The notes under the pieces were generated by a model. It had not been told where the DNA came from. It made no database searches and saw nothing but the letters and a program-made list of their open reading frames with translations. A program made the translations under genes and the position numbers. Source: Trichostrongylus colubriformis (Eukaryota; Nematoda; Chromadorea; Rhabditida; Trichostrongylidae). Taken from it: 64,000 nt of DNA. The stretch lies in contig OZ022258.1 in NCBI GenBank assembly GCA_963978905.1, positions 48,840,591 through 48,904,590 of the forward strand, given 5' to 3'. Position 1 is the stretch's first letter. Each line of letters begins with the position of its first letter. Of the stretch, positions 11,701 to 23,437 are shown piece by piece.

Positions 11701-14700
11701 TGATTCAAGCTCCCGAATAATGTGAATATTGTCCTGCTGAGTAGTAGGTATTTTGATAGTACGGTAGCAGAGGGAGCGAAACGGCTGCGAAGAAGGACCA
11801 GGGTTTGAAGAAATGTGTGCGACAAAACTCGACGTGAAAAGCGTGCTCCAAGCTCTTGAGAGGGCAGTACTATGTCTGCGTGGCTCATCGTTCCGCCCAC
11901 ATTCGGACGGTCACGGCAGATGGATTTGTGCCGAAATTCGCGTCTCGATGTGCGGGGCGTAACACAGCGTATTCAAACTTTCGCCAGTTCCACTGTAATC
12001 GACCCAGAGCCCAACCAATCCGAAATGCCTCGTTCGCGTTCACTGCGTCGCTCGCCGCACACGGCCACGCAGATTTTCTGCCCTAATGGCCACACCCACG
12101 GTGTGTGTGCGTTCGCGACACATCACATATTCATGTGGTTCTGGCTTATACATTGACAATAGGATGCTTTCGCAAAGATCTACCCCGAAAAACAGGAAAG
12201 TGAAGTGTGTCGTTTCTTTTGATATTTGGCAATTCCATTTTGATTCCGCTTCTTGTCGCACTGCATTTCACTTCTGCTTTCACTATCAGAAATTATTGCA
12301 GCGTCTCCAACGGCATTATTAGCAAAAGCCACCACATTATTAGCATAACACACTCGCTGTCTAAACATTTTCGACATTGAATTTCTCTAAAAAAATTTCA
12401 ATTATTCCGTCATTTCAGTGCCACATTAACTGCTGTGAAATCTACTTCTTCCGTGTTGTCATCGAAGACGCCCAGGCCGACGAAAATGCAAAGTTAGTTC
12501 TGCAGAATGCTAATCTGAGCATTTTGTGCTATCAGTATTGTATTTGGACATTAGGAAATTACACAAAATTGAAATTAATTCAGGATCAAAGGCGGTGAAC
12601 CCTGTCAAGCCTTCAATAAAAGCTTCTCCCAAGAAGCTGGATACAACGAAAGCGGATGTGTTCGAGAAATGTGTATGCAATCCAGGATTACCAAAGTCGA
12701 CCTCTGCTTCTGCTGCCATCCAAGAGCACGAACAGAAGCAGCCTCCAATCAAAACGAAGCTTTTTAAACCATCTCCGAAAGCCAATGTAAAGAAGCATCC
12801 ATCAGCACCCGAAAGGCAGAAGAGCGAGTCAGCTCTTCTCCTACTGAAGCAAGGCAAAAGCGATGCTGATCGGGCAGGGCCGCCCATTCTGAAGGTAGTG
12901 CAATATATTCGTAACCAGTCGCTTGATGATCAGGTACTTTCTATGGTTAAGGCGTCTGCACGGCAAATCAGCTTGAATAAGTTGCCGCTGAATTCTAGCA
13001 ACAGGAAGCAAGATGTGGACGATCAGAAAATCGTTGAAACAGGTTGGGGCCTAGCACCATTTTTGGATATTCTGTGTTATTGTGTTTTCTGTGAGGAGTT
13101 CAATACACATAAAATAATGTCAGCGTTACTCCTGGTGCTTCAGCAGAGATAGCCGTAACTTCATAGTATTCACATTTATTCATTCATTGATGAGACCCAA
13201 TGGGTGTGGGCACATATGACGTAAAATCGCGCGGCCGCCCGCAGCGAGCGGTTCGGCGAGTGCCAGTACCAGTGGCAGGGCATGGCAGCCTCCAAGCGAG
13301 GCAGTGTGGCATGGGTGGAAGTGCAGAGGTGGCGCAGCCACGCTCTGCCGGGCTCCCAAGAGCAATCGATTCGGCAAGTCGTGCTGATGACGCCGCGAGT
13401 GTGACGCCGCGAAGCGATTTTCCTTCATAAGTGCACACACCCAGACCCGACACTCCACTCTTTTAGTGATGTAGCTGAATACTTTTTCCGACCCTCTGCC
13501 CACGATGCGATGAGTGGCTCGGCTGACTATGACATCCTAGAAGATTGCGATCGCTCTCATGCGCTCAATCCCACATTCTTAGCCTGTCCAGGATCAAATG
13601 AACTCGGGGAAAGGGGGAGACCAACTTTGCGTCGACTTCGAAGCTCCTTTCCCTCTCTGGGTTAGGCTGAAATCCATACTCCCTCCCCCACCATGAAAAT
13701 GCATTTGCCAAAGCATCTGTCTCAACTGCTTTCGCCTAAGCCTAGGGAGGACAAGGTGCTTCGACGTCGGTGAAAACTTTGCGGCGTCTCCCCCCCCCCC
13801 CCCCCGACTTGATTTGACCCTCTGTCGATCCTAACCGTAGTGTCTTGCCGAAAAACATTTTATCTTCATATTTCCTCTGTAATGCCACCTAGTGCAACGT
13901 CAGCATCTGGCAGATTGACAACGAACATATACGCAGACTACGCAAACACTTATGCGTAATATGTGGAAGGTGGTATCACAGTGATAGCGTGGGCCTAAAG
14001 TAATTCAATCAATCATTTTCCCCTGCACTGAGCGGTCAATTTTCTCCGCTTCCCCTCCCTATCACAATCACTCACCTGTGGACGAACAGATATACAGGGG
14101 AGGCCAAAAAAATAAAGTAATTTTTCTCCTCCACTTTCAACCCCACATTAGTCGAACTTCTGCAGATTTTGACCACGTATTTTCATCCCTCAAGTGAAGG
14201 GCAGACCTCACTCTATCACTATTCTCCGTAAGAGCCTTCTGCACGAGCAGGAATGGGAGCTTGTTCCTAGTGAAGATGATGTGTCGCCTCAACTGGGCAA
14301 AATTCGAAATTCCGTCGTCCTGTTCACAACCTTGCTAAGGTCCGTTCACTCTGGGTACCTAAGGGGATTCATTGGGTAGTGTTCTTGAACATTCGGCCTT
14401 TTTCGGGATCCCAGCGCTCTTCGTTCCTAAGAACCAAAATGTACCGATACCAATGAAACCCCTCCGGAGGAGGTTTGAATCATGAAAAATGGTATTTCGG
14501 ATTATAGCATCGTTGTGCAAGTAGCAGGGGCTGTGTGACTTCCATGAACCGAAGGGCCTGTGGGAAGCTGCCCATGAAATACCTACCCTGGAACTGGCTT
14601 CACTGTTTTAAGCGGACCTTGATAACGGGGTGCTCAGAAACGCGATTGCGTCGACTGAAGGCTTCGTATTTTAATGAAGCTGAAAGTAGTGAGTCTCAGC

Positions 14701-16438
14701 TCGCTCCTGTTTTTAGAGGAACGTTTCGAGGATATTGTGCCTCAATACTTTTTTCCCCTTTGTTTTGTATACTATGTTGGCGGATCTAAGCCGTGAGCAA
14801 AATTACTTTATTTTCTTGGCACCCCCTGTATAGACCGACAAACAGAGCGGCAAACGACAGGCAGCCAGCCACACAAAGTCAATACTTCATGTAATGGGTG
14901 GATAAGGGAGAGAAGAATCGGATATCAATAGCGAACGAGTCTTCATATGTACTGAACACTCATCTTTATTATTGAAATCTGAACTCTGAACTGATGCCAT
15001 GGGCAGAACACACTTGAAAGGTGTTGCCTTGATCGAGCAATTTTAGAATTCTTTTGAGGTATTCTTTGAGATTTTTAAGCCACTGAGTCAACTGTCCCAC
15101 CGAAATTGGAAGACAAAGGGAACAAAGCTGAGCCCAAGCCGAAGACACCAGTGAAGTCAACTTCGAAGTCGACTGCTGCCGCAAGTAAAACCAATGTCAG
15201 GAACCCTGTATCTGTCAAAAGTGAGTTAGCCACTGATCTTTTGTAATACAGGGAAATATAAGCCAAATAAGGAAGCTTTCAATGTATCCGCTAGCTCACC
15301 TGCTCCTTCAATGGTGTTCGAAAGTCGTACGCACGACACACGAAAATTTAGGCAAAAAAGTCAATTAGCCAATCCCTCCGCAAAACTTTCTTTCTTCTTC
15401 TCAATTTGTGAAGTGGATATCTTCCTAAATTCATAGTTATGCTCGAAGAATAAGGAAAGTTCCATGATTGGAAAACTGCACACGCGACGTCGCCTCATCC
15501 TGTCACCGCCCTCATTTGTTGTCACATAGTCTGGGGAGCGTGTTATTGCCAGCATAGGATTGCGCCATGAGTAGTAGGGTAGGGTCCTAAAACGATATCA
15601 TTTCCTACAAGGATGCTGAGTTATGGGCAAAAGCTTCGGTGTCGGACGGGACTCGAACTCGCACTTCGTCCTTTCCGGGGATATGTGCTAATCCATTACA
15701 CTAACGACACCCCCTTCACCTTCACTCAGCTTCTGAATAGTATATTTACCATAGCTTATCAGCACTCACAGGTATAACGTATAGAACCGCTTGGAGTATC
15801 GGCATCGAAACGTGATCCTGAAAGTTTGAGTATATACGGATTTTGATATTTGTTAGCTGCTGATTATCACAATTAGCGAATTAATGGAATAGCACATATG
15901 TCCGGAAAGCATGAAGTGCGGGTACAAATCCCGTTCAACACCGAAGCTTTTGCCCATAACTCAGCATCCTTGTGATAAATTTTTCATCGCGGGCTGCGGA
16001 TAATCAGCAGCTATCAAAAATCAACATATATCGAAATATCGTTTCCTGATCCTTTTTAAGGCGGAATCGCTTTATGAAGAAATAGCACGTACCACGTCGC
16101 TTTGCGACACTCCGCCTTCATACACTGCGATGCCGGCGGCAGGGCGTGGCTGCGTCGTCTCTGCGATATCACCCGTGCCTTTCTGTCTCACTGCCTGTGA
16201 AAGTAGCCATGTCCTACCGGGCAGACACGCGGCACCATCGCAGAGTATAAAGGCGGCCGACTAAGTGATGGTTGATGTCACGGTTTGCCTGATACCACCA
16301 AATCGAGGCTCTGCGCTCCTCTAATATGTGTTTTGTCACTTCCTCAACTTCATTATCTGTGATTATTCGGTTGTAAATCCAGCTATTTGTTTAATTTCAG
16401 AATCTGCACCACTCACGAAGGCATCAAAATCCACGTGA
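8777..16438 (+). CDS. Lys/Ser/Pro-rich protein of unknown function
   Basis: Seven exons keep one frame through every junction: 8777-8914, 9793-9923, 10966-11058, 12419-12492, 12584-13042, 15080-15220 and 16401-16438, giving about 357 residues. An alternative small exon 9686-9716 fits if the next acceptor is taken at 9796. The product starts MASKAIQKSAAKKK. A helical stretch (VVELLISAVISKVEAEQ) follows, then a mostly disordered Lys/Ser/Thr/Pro-rich body (SIKASPKKLD, KLFKPSPKANVKK). It ends in TPVKSTSKSTAAASK and KASKST. There is no signal peptide, membrane segment or recognised domain. Basic SPKK-like words suggest nucleic-acid or cytoskeletal contact, which is inference only. It lies just downstream of the UQCRH gene on the same strand. 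An AATAAA lies at 16566. Introns hold families W, X and tRNA-like repeats. Confidence 0.65.
9170..9600. repeat. Unresolved intronic sequence, probable dispersed repeat
   Basis: A G-rich block AGAAGGGGGGAGGGGG is followed by long open frames on both strands without splice signals matching the host gene's phase. No second copy was found in this window, so repeat status is a guess. Confidence 0.25.
13202..13442. repeat. Inverted-repeat element, family W, copy 1
   Basis: The left end is GGGTGTGGGCACATATGAC and the right end is TTCATAAGTGCACACACCC. The interior is GC-rich and contains GGGCTCCCAAGAGCAATCGA, found in the opposite orientation in the copy at 20112-20382. The element is non-coding and sits in an intron. 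Confidence 0.65.
13790..13805 (+). repeat. Homopolymer C run
   Basis: Sixteen consecutive C bases. The run length should be treated with caution in any assembly. Confidence 0.8.
14093..14830. mobile_element. TA-flanked non-autonomous transposon, family X, copy 1
   Basis: The ends are TACAGGGGAGGCCAAAAAAA and TTTCTTGGCACCCCCTGTA, about 25-base inverted repeats flanked by TA. At ~738 bp it encodes no transposase. A short frame (SLLHEQEWEL...DVSPQLGKI) also occurs on the other strand of the copy at 37156, but that similarity probably follows the DNA. The TA target suggests a Tc1/mariner-superfamily source. Confidence 0.7.
15607..15973. repeat. Inverted pair of tRNA-like SINE copies
   Basis: The left arm 15607-15711 and right arm about 15871-15973 are inverted copies. 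Each contains a tRNA-like head and the tail CGAAGCTTTTGCCCATAAC followed by TCAGCATCCTTGT. The left copy, read on the minus strand, has acceptor-like ends GGTGTCG/CGACACC, an A-box-like TTAGTGTAATGGATTAGCAC and a B-box-like GAGTTCGAGTCC. The anticodon arm pairs poorly. The right copy is more decayed. Both sit in the last intron of the Lys/Ser-rich gene. Confidence 0.55.
15638..15711 (-). pseudogene. tRNA-like sequence, head of the SINE copy
   Basis: A seven-base acceptor stem and both internal promoter boxes are recognisable. The T stem has a mismatch and position 33 is C rather than T, so it is unlikely to be a working tRNA. Confidence 0.45.
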
Positions 16439-16565
16439 TACACGACTCACAGTCCTAACATGTTACAGATTGAACTACAAAATACTTCAAAGCGAAGTAA
16501 TGCTTTTTGTTCTGTATAATCAATCCAACTTGTCATTCTTTTCTCAAAGTGATATTTATAGCACT

Positions 16566-16571
16566 AATAAA
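16566..16571 (+). terminator. Poly(A) signal AATAAA of the Lys/Ser-rich gene
   Basis: AATAAA lies 127 bases after the stop codon at 16436. Confidence 0.5.
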
Positions 16572-16667
16572 ATGAGTTTGCCATTTGCTGAAGAAAGATT
16601 GATATAGCTGGAAAGCTCTCAAGAGGACGCTACTCCTGAGAGGGGATACTTAAAAACAAATTTTATC

Positions 16668-17149
16668 TTAAAGGCACAGTTCACGATAATTTTCGTGCGT
16701 CGTCTCGCTCCATAAGGACTCTGGAGGTGCAGAAGAACATATAAGTGAAGAAAGAGCCGAATAATCCTTTCAAAAACCATGGTGATTAGGTGCCCCTGAC
16801 CTCTGGCATCGACGAGCCTTCAGACCACAGTCAAACATTTCGGCAAGTTTTTGCGTGATAATATCATCCGATAAGATTGCTGTTCCTATGGAACTTTTCC
16901 CTATCTTTTCTTATCGCAGTCGATATCGTGCCTCTTATACTCGTATATGCCACCGCTTCCCTGCTGGCAAATCGTAAGATGGGTGTGGGTCATCTTGAGA
17001 CGGTGGCCGCCATCTCATTTACGGGTTCTTCACGCGTTTAGCACTCACCCTCGCGCCGCGGTGATGGCACACATGTTGCTCTTGTGGAGGCGGCTATCTA
17101 CTCGGGGATGGAATCAAGATAATCATATTATCGTGAACTGTGCCTTTAA
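16668..17149. mobile_element. TTAA-flanked inverted-repeat element, copy 2
   Basis: The left end is TTAAAGGCACAGTTCACGAT and the right end is the exact complement ending TGCCTTTAA, so the inverted repeats are 22 bases and near perfect. The element is 482 bp with no transposase frame. The TTAA at both ends may be a duplicated target, as in piggyBac-type elements. That link is inference. Confidence 0.65.
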
Positions 17150-18342
17150 TGAAATTAAAGTCACACCGCTCAAGACCTCACCCACCCATGAAAGGGTGCT
17201 ATTTCTCGTTATCGTAAAGAGGATCATTATCAGTGCATCATTACTAGGAGCGATCAGCATCACTCGGGGTGATGGGCATGTGAATCAGTCGAATTAGGCA
17301 AAATTTGAGTAATGGAAATTTGTGACCATAAAATTAGGTTGAATGAAACCCTCCATAGCAACAGAAGCAGTCATGGAGTCGCCACAGTATTATCCGCAGA
17401 AATTTCTGTGATAGCACGTAGGGTCAAGTATAAAAACCGCAGACACAAACACTTATACCATTTGAGTCACGCACTTGCCATTCATGGGTGAGTCCTCTAC
17501 TTTCTGCACCCGTACATGCACCCGTACAACACAAAGAAATCCAAATGTTGAAATTCTCGCGGGATGCTGTGGATGGTAGACGTGATTTTCCACAGTAATC
17601 AAATCTGAGGATTAAACATGTATGAACCGGCTCCGATGCAGTAAGCTCGTGGAATGATTACCTTGATAGGCGATAGATCGCTCATTTGGCTCTCAACCAC
17701 CAAAAATGACCAGTCTATGTTCAGACTTGGCGATCGCGCTGCGTTTTGGGCGGTCAGGCGATTAGGTGACGGGGCAAAACGAGTAAAATACAATTGATTA
17801 GGCGATTAAACGATCAGGTGATAAGGTAATCAATCAATCATTGCTCGGAGAGAAAAGATAAGAAACGTCCGTTTGTATGAGTGATACACCTGGTTACTTG
17901 ATCGCTCGATCGATATGTATATTTTCGTTTGCGCCTGATCGCCTGAATCGCAAACTCTGAACAATGCCTCATCCGTGTGAAAGGACAGTGGATTGTGGCT
18001 TGGAAGCGGTGTATGTGTGACAACCACGGGATGAGGTTGCTAGTTCTCATTTTTCATCCATTCATCCTTGCAACAACAGATTGCCTTGTTTCAGTGGTCC
18101 CATAACCGTAGTAAATTTGAATTTGAGTTGCATGCCAGCAATGTCTTGGTTACTGAACCGAGAAGAATGGCTACAGAAACCCACCGCCCCTTCCAGTTTT
18201 CTTTCACAGAGGAGCACTTATCCCAAGAAAAAACTTTTTCTGAAGAAGGGCGAGCACGTTTCTGTGAGTGGGATCAATGTAGTCACAGGTGACATTTTCT
18301 GCACATTTGGAGCAGGTGTACTCCATAATCCTTCAGACAAAC
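17150..18342. other. Intergenic region, no gene supported
   Basis: The region holds GCGATTAGGCGATCAGGTG-type repeats at 17740-17960, related to 3640-3830. Short open frames here lack splice or codon support. Confidence 0.35.
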
Positions 18343-18997
18343 TACAAAGGCTGCAAAAGAGTAATTTTGTTCATGGCTCACATACACCAAGTGTTTAAGA
18401 CAAGGGTAACGAAAGGTATAAAAGTGTTGAGGCAAAATATTCCTGAAATGCTCCTGTATGAGCCGAAACAAACTAAAGCTCCCTACTGTCACCGTCATGA
18501 AAATATGAAGCCTTCAGTTGGCACAGTCGGTCTATGGAGCACCCACGACATTAAGATCCGCCTAAACAACAGAATTAGTTTCCGTGGAAAGTCTTCCGTG
18601 GGATGCTTCTCAGGGACTGATCCATCGGTTCATAAAAGTCACAGAGCTCTTGCTGCTTGAACAACGAACGCTGCTATGATCCGAAGTGCCATTTTTTCAT
18701 GCCCCAAACCCACCTGTGGAGGGGTTTCAATGGTAATAGCACGTTCTAGCTCTTGAAAAGAAGGACACTGGGAAATCGGAGAAAGCGGAATGCTACACGA
18801 GTTGAGTTGACACATCATATTCACTCGGAAGAGGTTCCCCATCCTGCTCGCACAGAAGGTTGTTACGGCGCTAGTGATGGTTTAGGTGTGCCTTCAATTC
18901 GAGTATGGGAGTACCTCGTCAGAATCTGCTGAAGAATGACTAATTTGTATAGAGTTGAAAGTCAAGGAGAAAAAATTAATTTTTGGCACCTTTTGTA
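18343..18997. mobile_element. Non-autonomous transposon, family X, copy 2
   Basis: The body aligns by eye with the copy at 37156. Shared words include AAAGAGTAATTTTGTTC, GGCAAAATATTCCTG and GCTATGATCCGAAGTG. The left end TACAAAGGCTGC is decayed and the right end is TTTTTGGCACCTTTTGTA. At about 655 bp it is older than copies 1 and 3. Confidence 0.6.
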
Positions 18998-19241
18998 TAG
19001 AGAAACAAGTCTATACAGACAATCAAGTATATGAAATTTTCTGCCATGAACTACTCTTAGCAGGTTTTCGCCTTCGTTTTGAACCGCCAAATGAAAAACA
19101 GTTCTTGGGATAAACTGAACTGATCAAGAAGTATCATTTACGTGCAGGCTGAACTCCTAAATTTGAAATGCATTAATTACATGATCTGAGCAAAGAGAAT
19201 AATCCGGCGGATCAGCACTGTGTTGCGCAGATCAAGCATTG

Positions 19242-19604
19242 CATGAATAGCAAAAAGTGTCAGTTTATTTCAGAGGAGACCCTGCCAAGCGTATGGCATT
19301 TTATTGCCTTCTATGTTCTCGTTCCACTTATCACAGCTGAATTGGCAATGAAATGGCCTTCCACTGCAGCATATCTGGAAGATGCTGGTAAGCCTATCCT
19401 TCTCAGTAAATGAAAGCAAATACGGCAAACTTCATCAAATTCCTGATACCTGTCTTTGTAGGCTCAACACCCTCTATGGTTGACGCAATGGAGCGCAGTT
19501 CTCTGCTTTGCGGCGTTGTTGAGGTAAATTTTGCAAAAGATCATTCTGGGCCCGAAATATTGTTTCTGTAGAAGATTTTTATGAGTTCCGATCTGAATGT
19601 CTGA
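19242..19604 (+). CDS. Small membrane protein, 3' exons, unrecognised
   Basis: Three exons join in frame: one ending at 19387, then 19462-19523, then 19572-19604 with TGA. Junctions are G|GTAAGC, TTTGTAG|GC, GAG|GTAAAT and CTGTAG|AAG. The first exon starts either at an internal acceptor TTTATTTCAG (19273) or at ATG 19242, whose frame is open. The product has a hydrophobic segment (VWHFIAFYVLVPLITAELAM) that should span a membrane, followed by a short polar tail ending MSSDLNV. I do not recognise a family. It could be a small mitochondrial or ER membrane protein, but nothing shown here decides that. Poly(A) signals lie near 19692. More 5' exons may exist. Confidence 0.5.
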
Positions 19605-19691
19605 TCTGCCATTTGTAATTTGATGATATTGTTACTGATAATTTTCTAACACTGACTTCATATTTATTCATTGAAGTCTAATAAACAGTGT

Positions 19692-19697
19692 AATAAA
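19692..19697 (+). terminator. Poly(A) signal AATAAA
   Basis: AATAAA lies about 90 bases after the stop codon of the small membrane protein gene; a second AATAAA lies just upstream, near 19680. Confidence 0.45.
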
Positions 19698-20111
19698 TAA
19701 ACTGTTTCAATACCGTGTGATAGACCTCGTGGGATAAGTGTGTTTATGTAGCAGTGGTGGTCAATGTAAGAGCTGGTGTGCATGTCAAACATCAATACGT
19801 ATGAAAAACTCGCTGAAGAGCGATTCTGGATACCAACCATTTGCTGTCACTGGACCGAGCTGAAACTGATGGACGGCATAAATCGAAGCAGGAGAAGCAC
19901 GCTGGGTTTCTTGAGGGTACAGTTGAAGACACTGCTAAGAGTAATTTCATTGCTTACTGAAATAATTGTAAAATATGAAAGCCGAGATTCCCTTAGCGCA
20001 TTAGTAAAGAAAGAACGGAATGAAATGGACAGAAAGAAGAAATACGAGCCCTACAACCCTCCTTCCCACTTCTTCCTTTCCGATATTTCTGATAACTAGC
20101 CGCCCAGAGAT

Positions 20112-20382
20112 GGGTGTGTGCACTTATGACGGAAAATCGCTTCGCGGCGCCATCAGTACGACTTGCCGAATCGATTGCTCTTGGGAGCCCGGCAGAACGT
20201 GACTGCGTCACCTCTGCACTTCCACCCATGCCAAACTGTCTCCTGTACGCTGCCACTCTGCCTCTTCCACCTATGCCACACTGCCTCGCTTTGAAGCTGC
20301 CATGCCCTGCATTTGGTACTCGCACCCACCGACCCGCTCGTCGCGCGCGGCAGCACGAAAATCTGTCATAAGTGCACACCCC
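20112..20382. repeat. Inverted-repeat element, family W, copy 2
   Basis: The ends are GGGTGTGTGCACTTATGAC and GTCATAAGTGCACACCCC. The interior carries GCTTCGCGGCGCCATCAG and the CGATTGCTCTTGGGAGCCC word shared with copy 1, inverted. Confidence 0.65.
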
Positions 20383-20889
20383 TTGAAGATAGATGCAGAC
20401 AGAGAGAGCTCAAGCCAAATAGCCGCGAACGCTGCTTCACTCTCACAGCAAGTCGCAAAGGCGCAACGAGAAATGCAGGAGAACGAGCAAGCGAAAAAGA
20501 AGACGCGGTTTTTCAATGCGAAAACCTCACAGCTCATCCTTTCTGACTGTAATGCCATTTTCAGAGAACATATCTTCCCAGTTTTTTTTTGCCTACTCCT
20601 AGGGAGTCTCCAAGTTGGTTAAAGGCAACACTAGGGAAAGGAAGAAAAGTGGCGCTTGAGGACTCCATGCAAATGCATTCGATTCGAAGAAATAGGAGAT
20701 TAAGATGTCACTGTCACCTGCAGAAGCATGGGAAAGTTCATATGGTCTTGACGTGCACACTTATGCTTAACCGTTGGATGGAGTAAAAAGCGTGCTGCCA
20801 AGGTTTCGGATGCATCTCACCATAGACGTGCTCATCCTCAAATGAATCATCTGTCTTGAACACACTTTTCATATGTTGCCACGCAACGC

Positions 20890-21460
20890 TTTTATTAGAA
20901 AAATCGGCACTATTTACCCAAAGCTACCCCACTACTTCTTCAACCGATGTGGTCGAAGAGGTGATCTTTGGAAAGCTATTCAATTTCGCTGCAAACTTCT
21001 ACCCATTGGTATTTCGACCCGTAGAACACGAACATGACATTTGTTTGATGCGAAACCGCTTGGCGCCCGCGCCAAAATGGGGTGGATCACCAAACTCGCT
21101 CAAAATTTGACGCAAGGGGTACTTTGACCCGTAGAACACGGAGGATTCTGATTATGTTCTTCAATGCGAAGTGAACGCAAAATTTTCACTTAGGAGGTCA
21201 AACTACACCTTGGGACAAATTATAAGCGAGTTTGGTGTTCCACCCCAATTTGGCGCCTGCGCCTATGGCACAGGCGCCAAGCGGTCTCGTGTTAAACGAC
21301 TGTCATATTCGTGTTCTGCGGGTCGGAGTATCCCTGGGTAGAAGTTTGCAGCGAAATCGAACGGTCTCCCAAAAATCAACTCTTCCACCGCATCGGTTAA
21401 AGGGGTAGTGGGGTAGCTTTGGGTAAATAGTGCCGAAAAATCTGGTTTTTCTGTTAAAAT
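20890..21460. repeat. Large imperfect foldback
   Basis: The left arm 20890-21095 is repeated as its complement in 21230-21460. Landmarks are CGGCACTATTTACCCAAAGC with CTACCCCACTAC, TTTCGCTGCAAACTTCTACC and GCCAAAATGGGGTGG. Short frames of about 60-90 codons occur in each arm (TQSYPTT...FAANFYP), but the arms mirror each other and I take them as repeat DNA. Confidence 0.65.
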
Positions 21461-22169
21461 GTAATCTTGGAGCAAGCCACTTCTGATCTTTCAGAGATCG
21501 GACATCGATGCTGACTGCGACGCCAGGTTGGAGAGGAAGGACGCAAATTCGTCTTGTGAAACCCTTCACAGAACAAATATGCCTTCAAAAGCGCCACTAA
21601 TGGCTTCTAATGATCGACTTGAGCACCTAAAATGAGCTTCCTGAATAAAAGCTTGTAACAGTACTGCGATTCACACAAAGTGAGACATCAGGAAAAATAG
21701 TGCATCGGCATGCATAACAATGCAAGTGCGCCGAGCAAAATGCAAGTAGTGTAGCGAGTAGGAAGGTATGGTACAGGCGATAGTGTTGGTTTTTTGCTGC
21801 AGTGTCCAAACTTATCCACAAAGATTACTGAAAGCTCTGAGTTCGTTCGTAACTTGGAGTTCCAGCACTTTCATGCTCTTATTGTATGGAGCGGTGTGCG
21901 ACAGGCACTCCAGATGGGTCGGGATCACCAGAAAAGCTGGCGGCCACTACCCTTAGCGCGAGTTCGGTTTACGACGCGACCAGCAAAACACTTATCGCTC
22001 AAAGCGAAACCATTCGTGACTGCGTGATGACTCGCTTCGAGTGTCCTGGCGCACAACCTGATACAGCGTTCAAAACCTCGTAAGCAGTGCGTGTTGTTGT
22101 ATTAGTTTTTGGAGGAGTGGAAGGGCTGGTTAATATTGATCCGGAATTTGATAGCTGAATCATGCTATA

Positions 22170-22557
22170 GTGCGTTTCATCACTATACGTCCGTTCGTTA
22201 TTTTAACGGAATCAGTCCTAAACGCCTCAGGTCAACTCTGCATTGTATGCCATCAGATTCGGCATGTAAGAAAAAGATCATAAACACACTTCCAAGGTTT
22301 TGGGTGCTCGGACTCTTTTTCACATTTTTTTAAATATTTTTAGCCGTTTCACCCTATACGTCTATAAGAGTGCGATCATGGACGCTTGGAGTACCATGGA
22401 CTCGAAATCCTCAAAAGCTTTACAACGAACATGCCATGCCGACTGATGGAAGTGGCTCCAAGAGCACCAATTGACTACTAATTTTGTCACTTTGCCTTTT
22501 TTAATTATGTGAATTAGCTATTAATTACAGTGGACGTATAGCGTGAAGGTGGACGCA
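22170..22557. repeat. Inverted-repeat element next to family Z
   Basis: The left end GTGCGTTTCATCACTATACG and the right end CGTATAGCGTGAAGGTGGAC followed by GCAC are imperfect complements. No coding content was seen. It abuts the element at 22561. Confidence 0.45.
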
Positions 22558-22560
22558 CAT

Positions 22561-23055
22561 TAGCGCTCAAAAGTATTCGGCCAAAAACCCTTTTTGTCAT
22601 GACTTCTTTTCTACTTGACCAAATTGGACAAAATTTTAATATGTGGTGCCTGAACCTATTGTCAACATTTCCTTCTACTTGAGTGCCGCTTGACTCTTTT
22701 CATGGTTTTTTACAAGAATTTACTACAAGACCACCGAAAAAAAAGAAAAAAGGCTTGGTCAAGAAAAACGGCTTTCTATACAAAAACAAAACGAGCACAC
22801 ATCAGTATTTTGTAGAAAGACCACTACTTTTTATGACAGCGGCACAGCGGGACGGCATAGCGATGGCACTCCAAAAACAAAAAGTTGCATTTAACCACGT
22901 AACATACACCCTTATATATATAAAATAGTATATTTAGTATGTAGTGTCTCCAAACACAACATACTAAAATTTCGCTTAGATCGGTCCAGTCGCAAAAAAG
23001 TTGCAAGTGAAAAACCAAAGTGAACAACCATTTGGCCGAATACTTTCGAGCGCTA
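22561..23055. mobile_element. TA-flanked MITE, family Z
   Basis: The ends are TAGCGCTCAAAAGTATTCGG and CCGAATACTTTCGAGCGCTA, complements over about 25 bases with one mismatch. TA at both ends and the AAAAGTATTCGGCC core suggest a Tc1-type source. The element is 495 bp and has no transposase. Confidence 0.65.
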
Positions 23056-23382
23056 CTGTATATAATAGTGAAGCGCACTGTAGTGAGAGCGACATTTGCC
23101 CATGCAACGAATTGTACGAAAAAAGCCCTTCATCTGTTCGCAGGTTTTTGCAATAAGTACCTTTTCACTTTCCTCACAAGTAATCCTGCAGAGTGATTTT
23201 TGATGGCTGACTGTAAATGTCTCGCAGGGTTACATCATCTGAAATATGAAATTTAAATGCACATATAAAGTAGTCAACAGCTCTACGCTGATGTTTTCCC
23301 TGCAAACATCAAATAAAGCATTCAATATGGCAAGTAAATATGGAGATTATTCAAGCGACTCATTTATTATGTCAGTCAGCAG

Positions 23383-23390
23383 TATAAAGG
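23383..23390 (+). promoter_or_regulatory. TATA-like box of gene A
   Basis: TATAAAGG lies 48-55 bases before the gene A start codon. Confidence 0.4.
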
Positions 23391-23437
23391 ACATGAATGG
23401 TACTGAAAAATAACAAAAGGGTGCACATACTTTCAAA

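Noticed and set aside
14194..14379. Possible conserved protein in family X
   Set aside because: The similarity to 37801-37562 tracks the DNA similarity of the elements and stops fall at different places.
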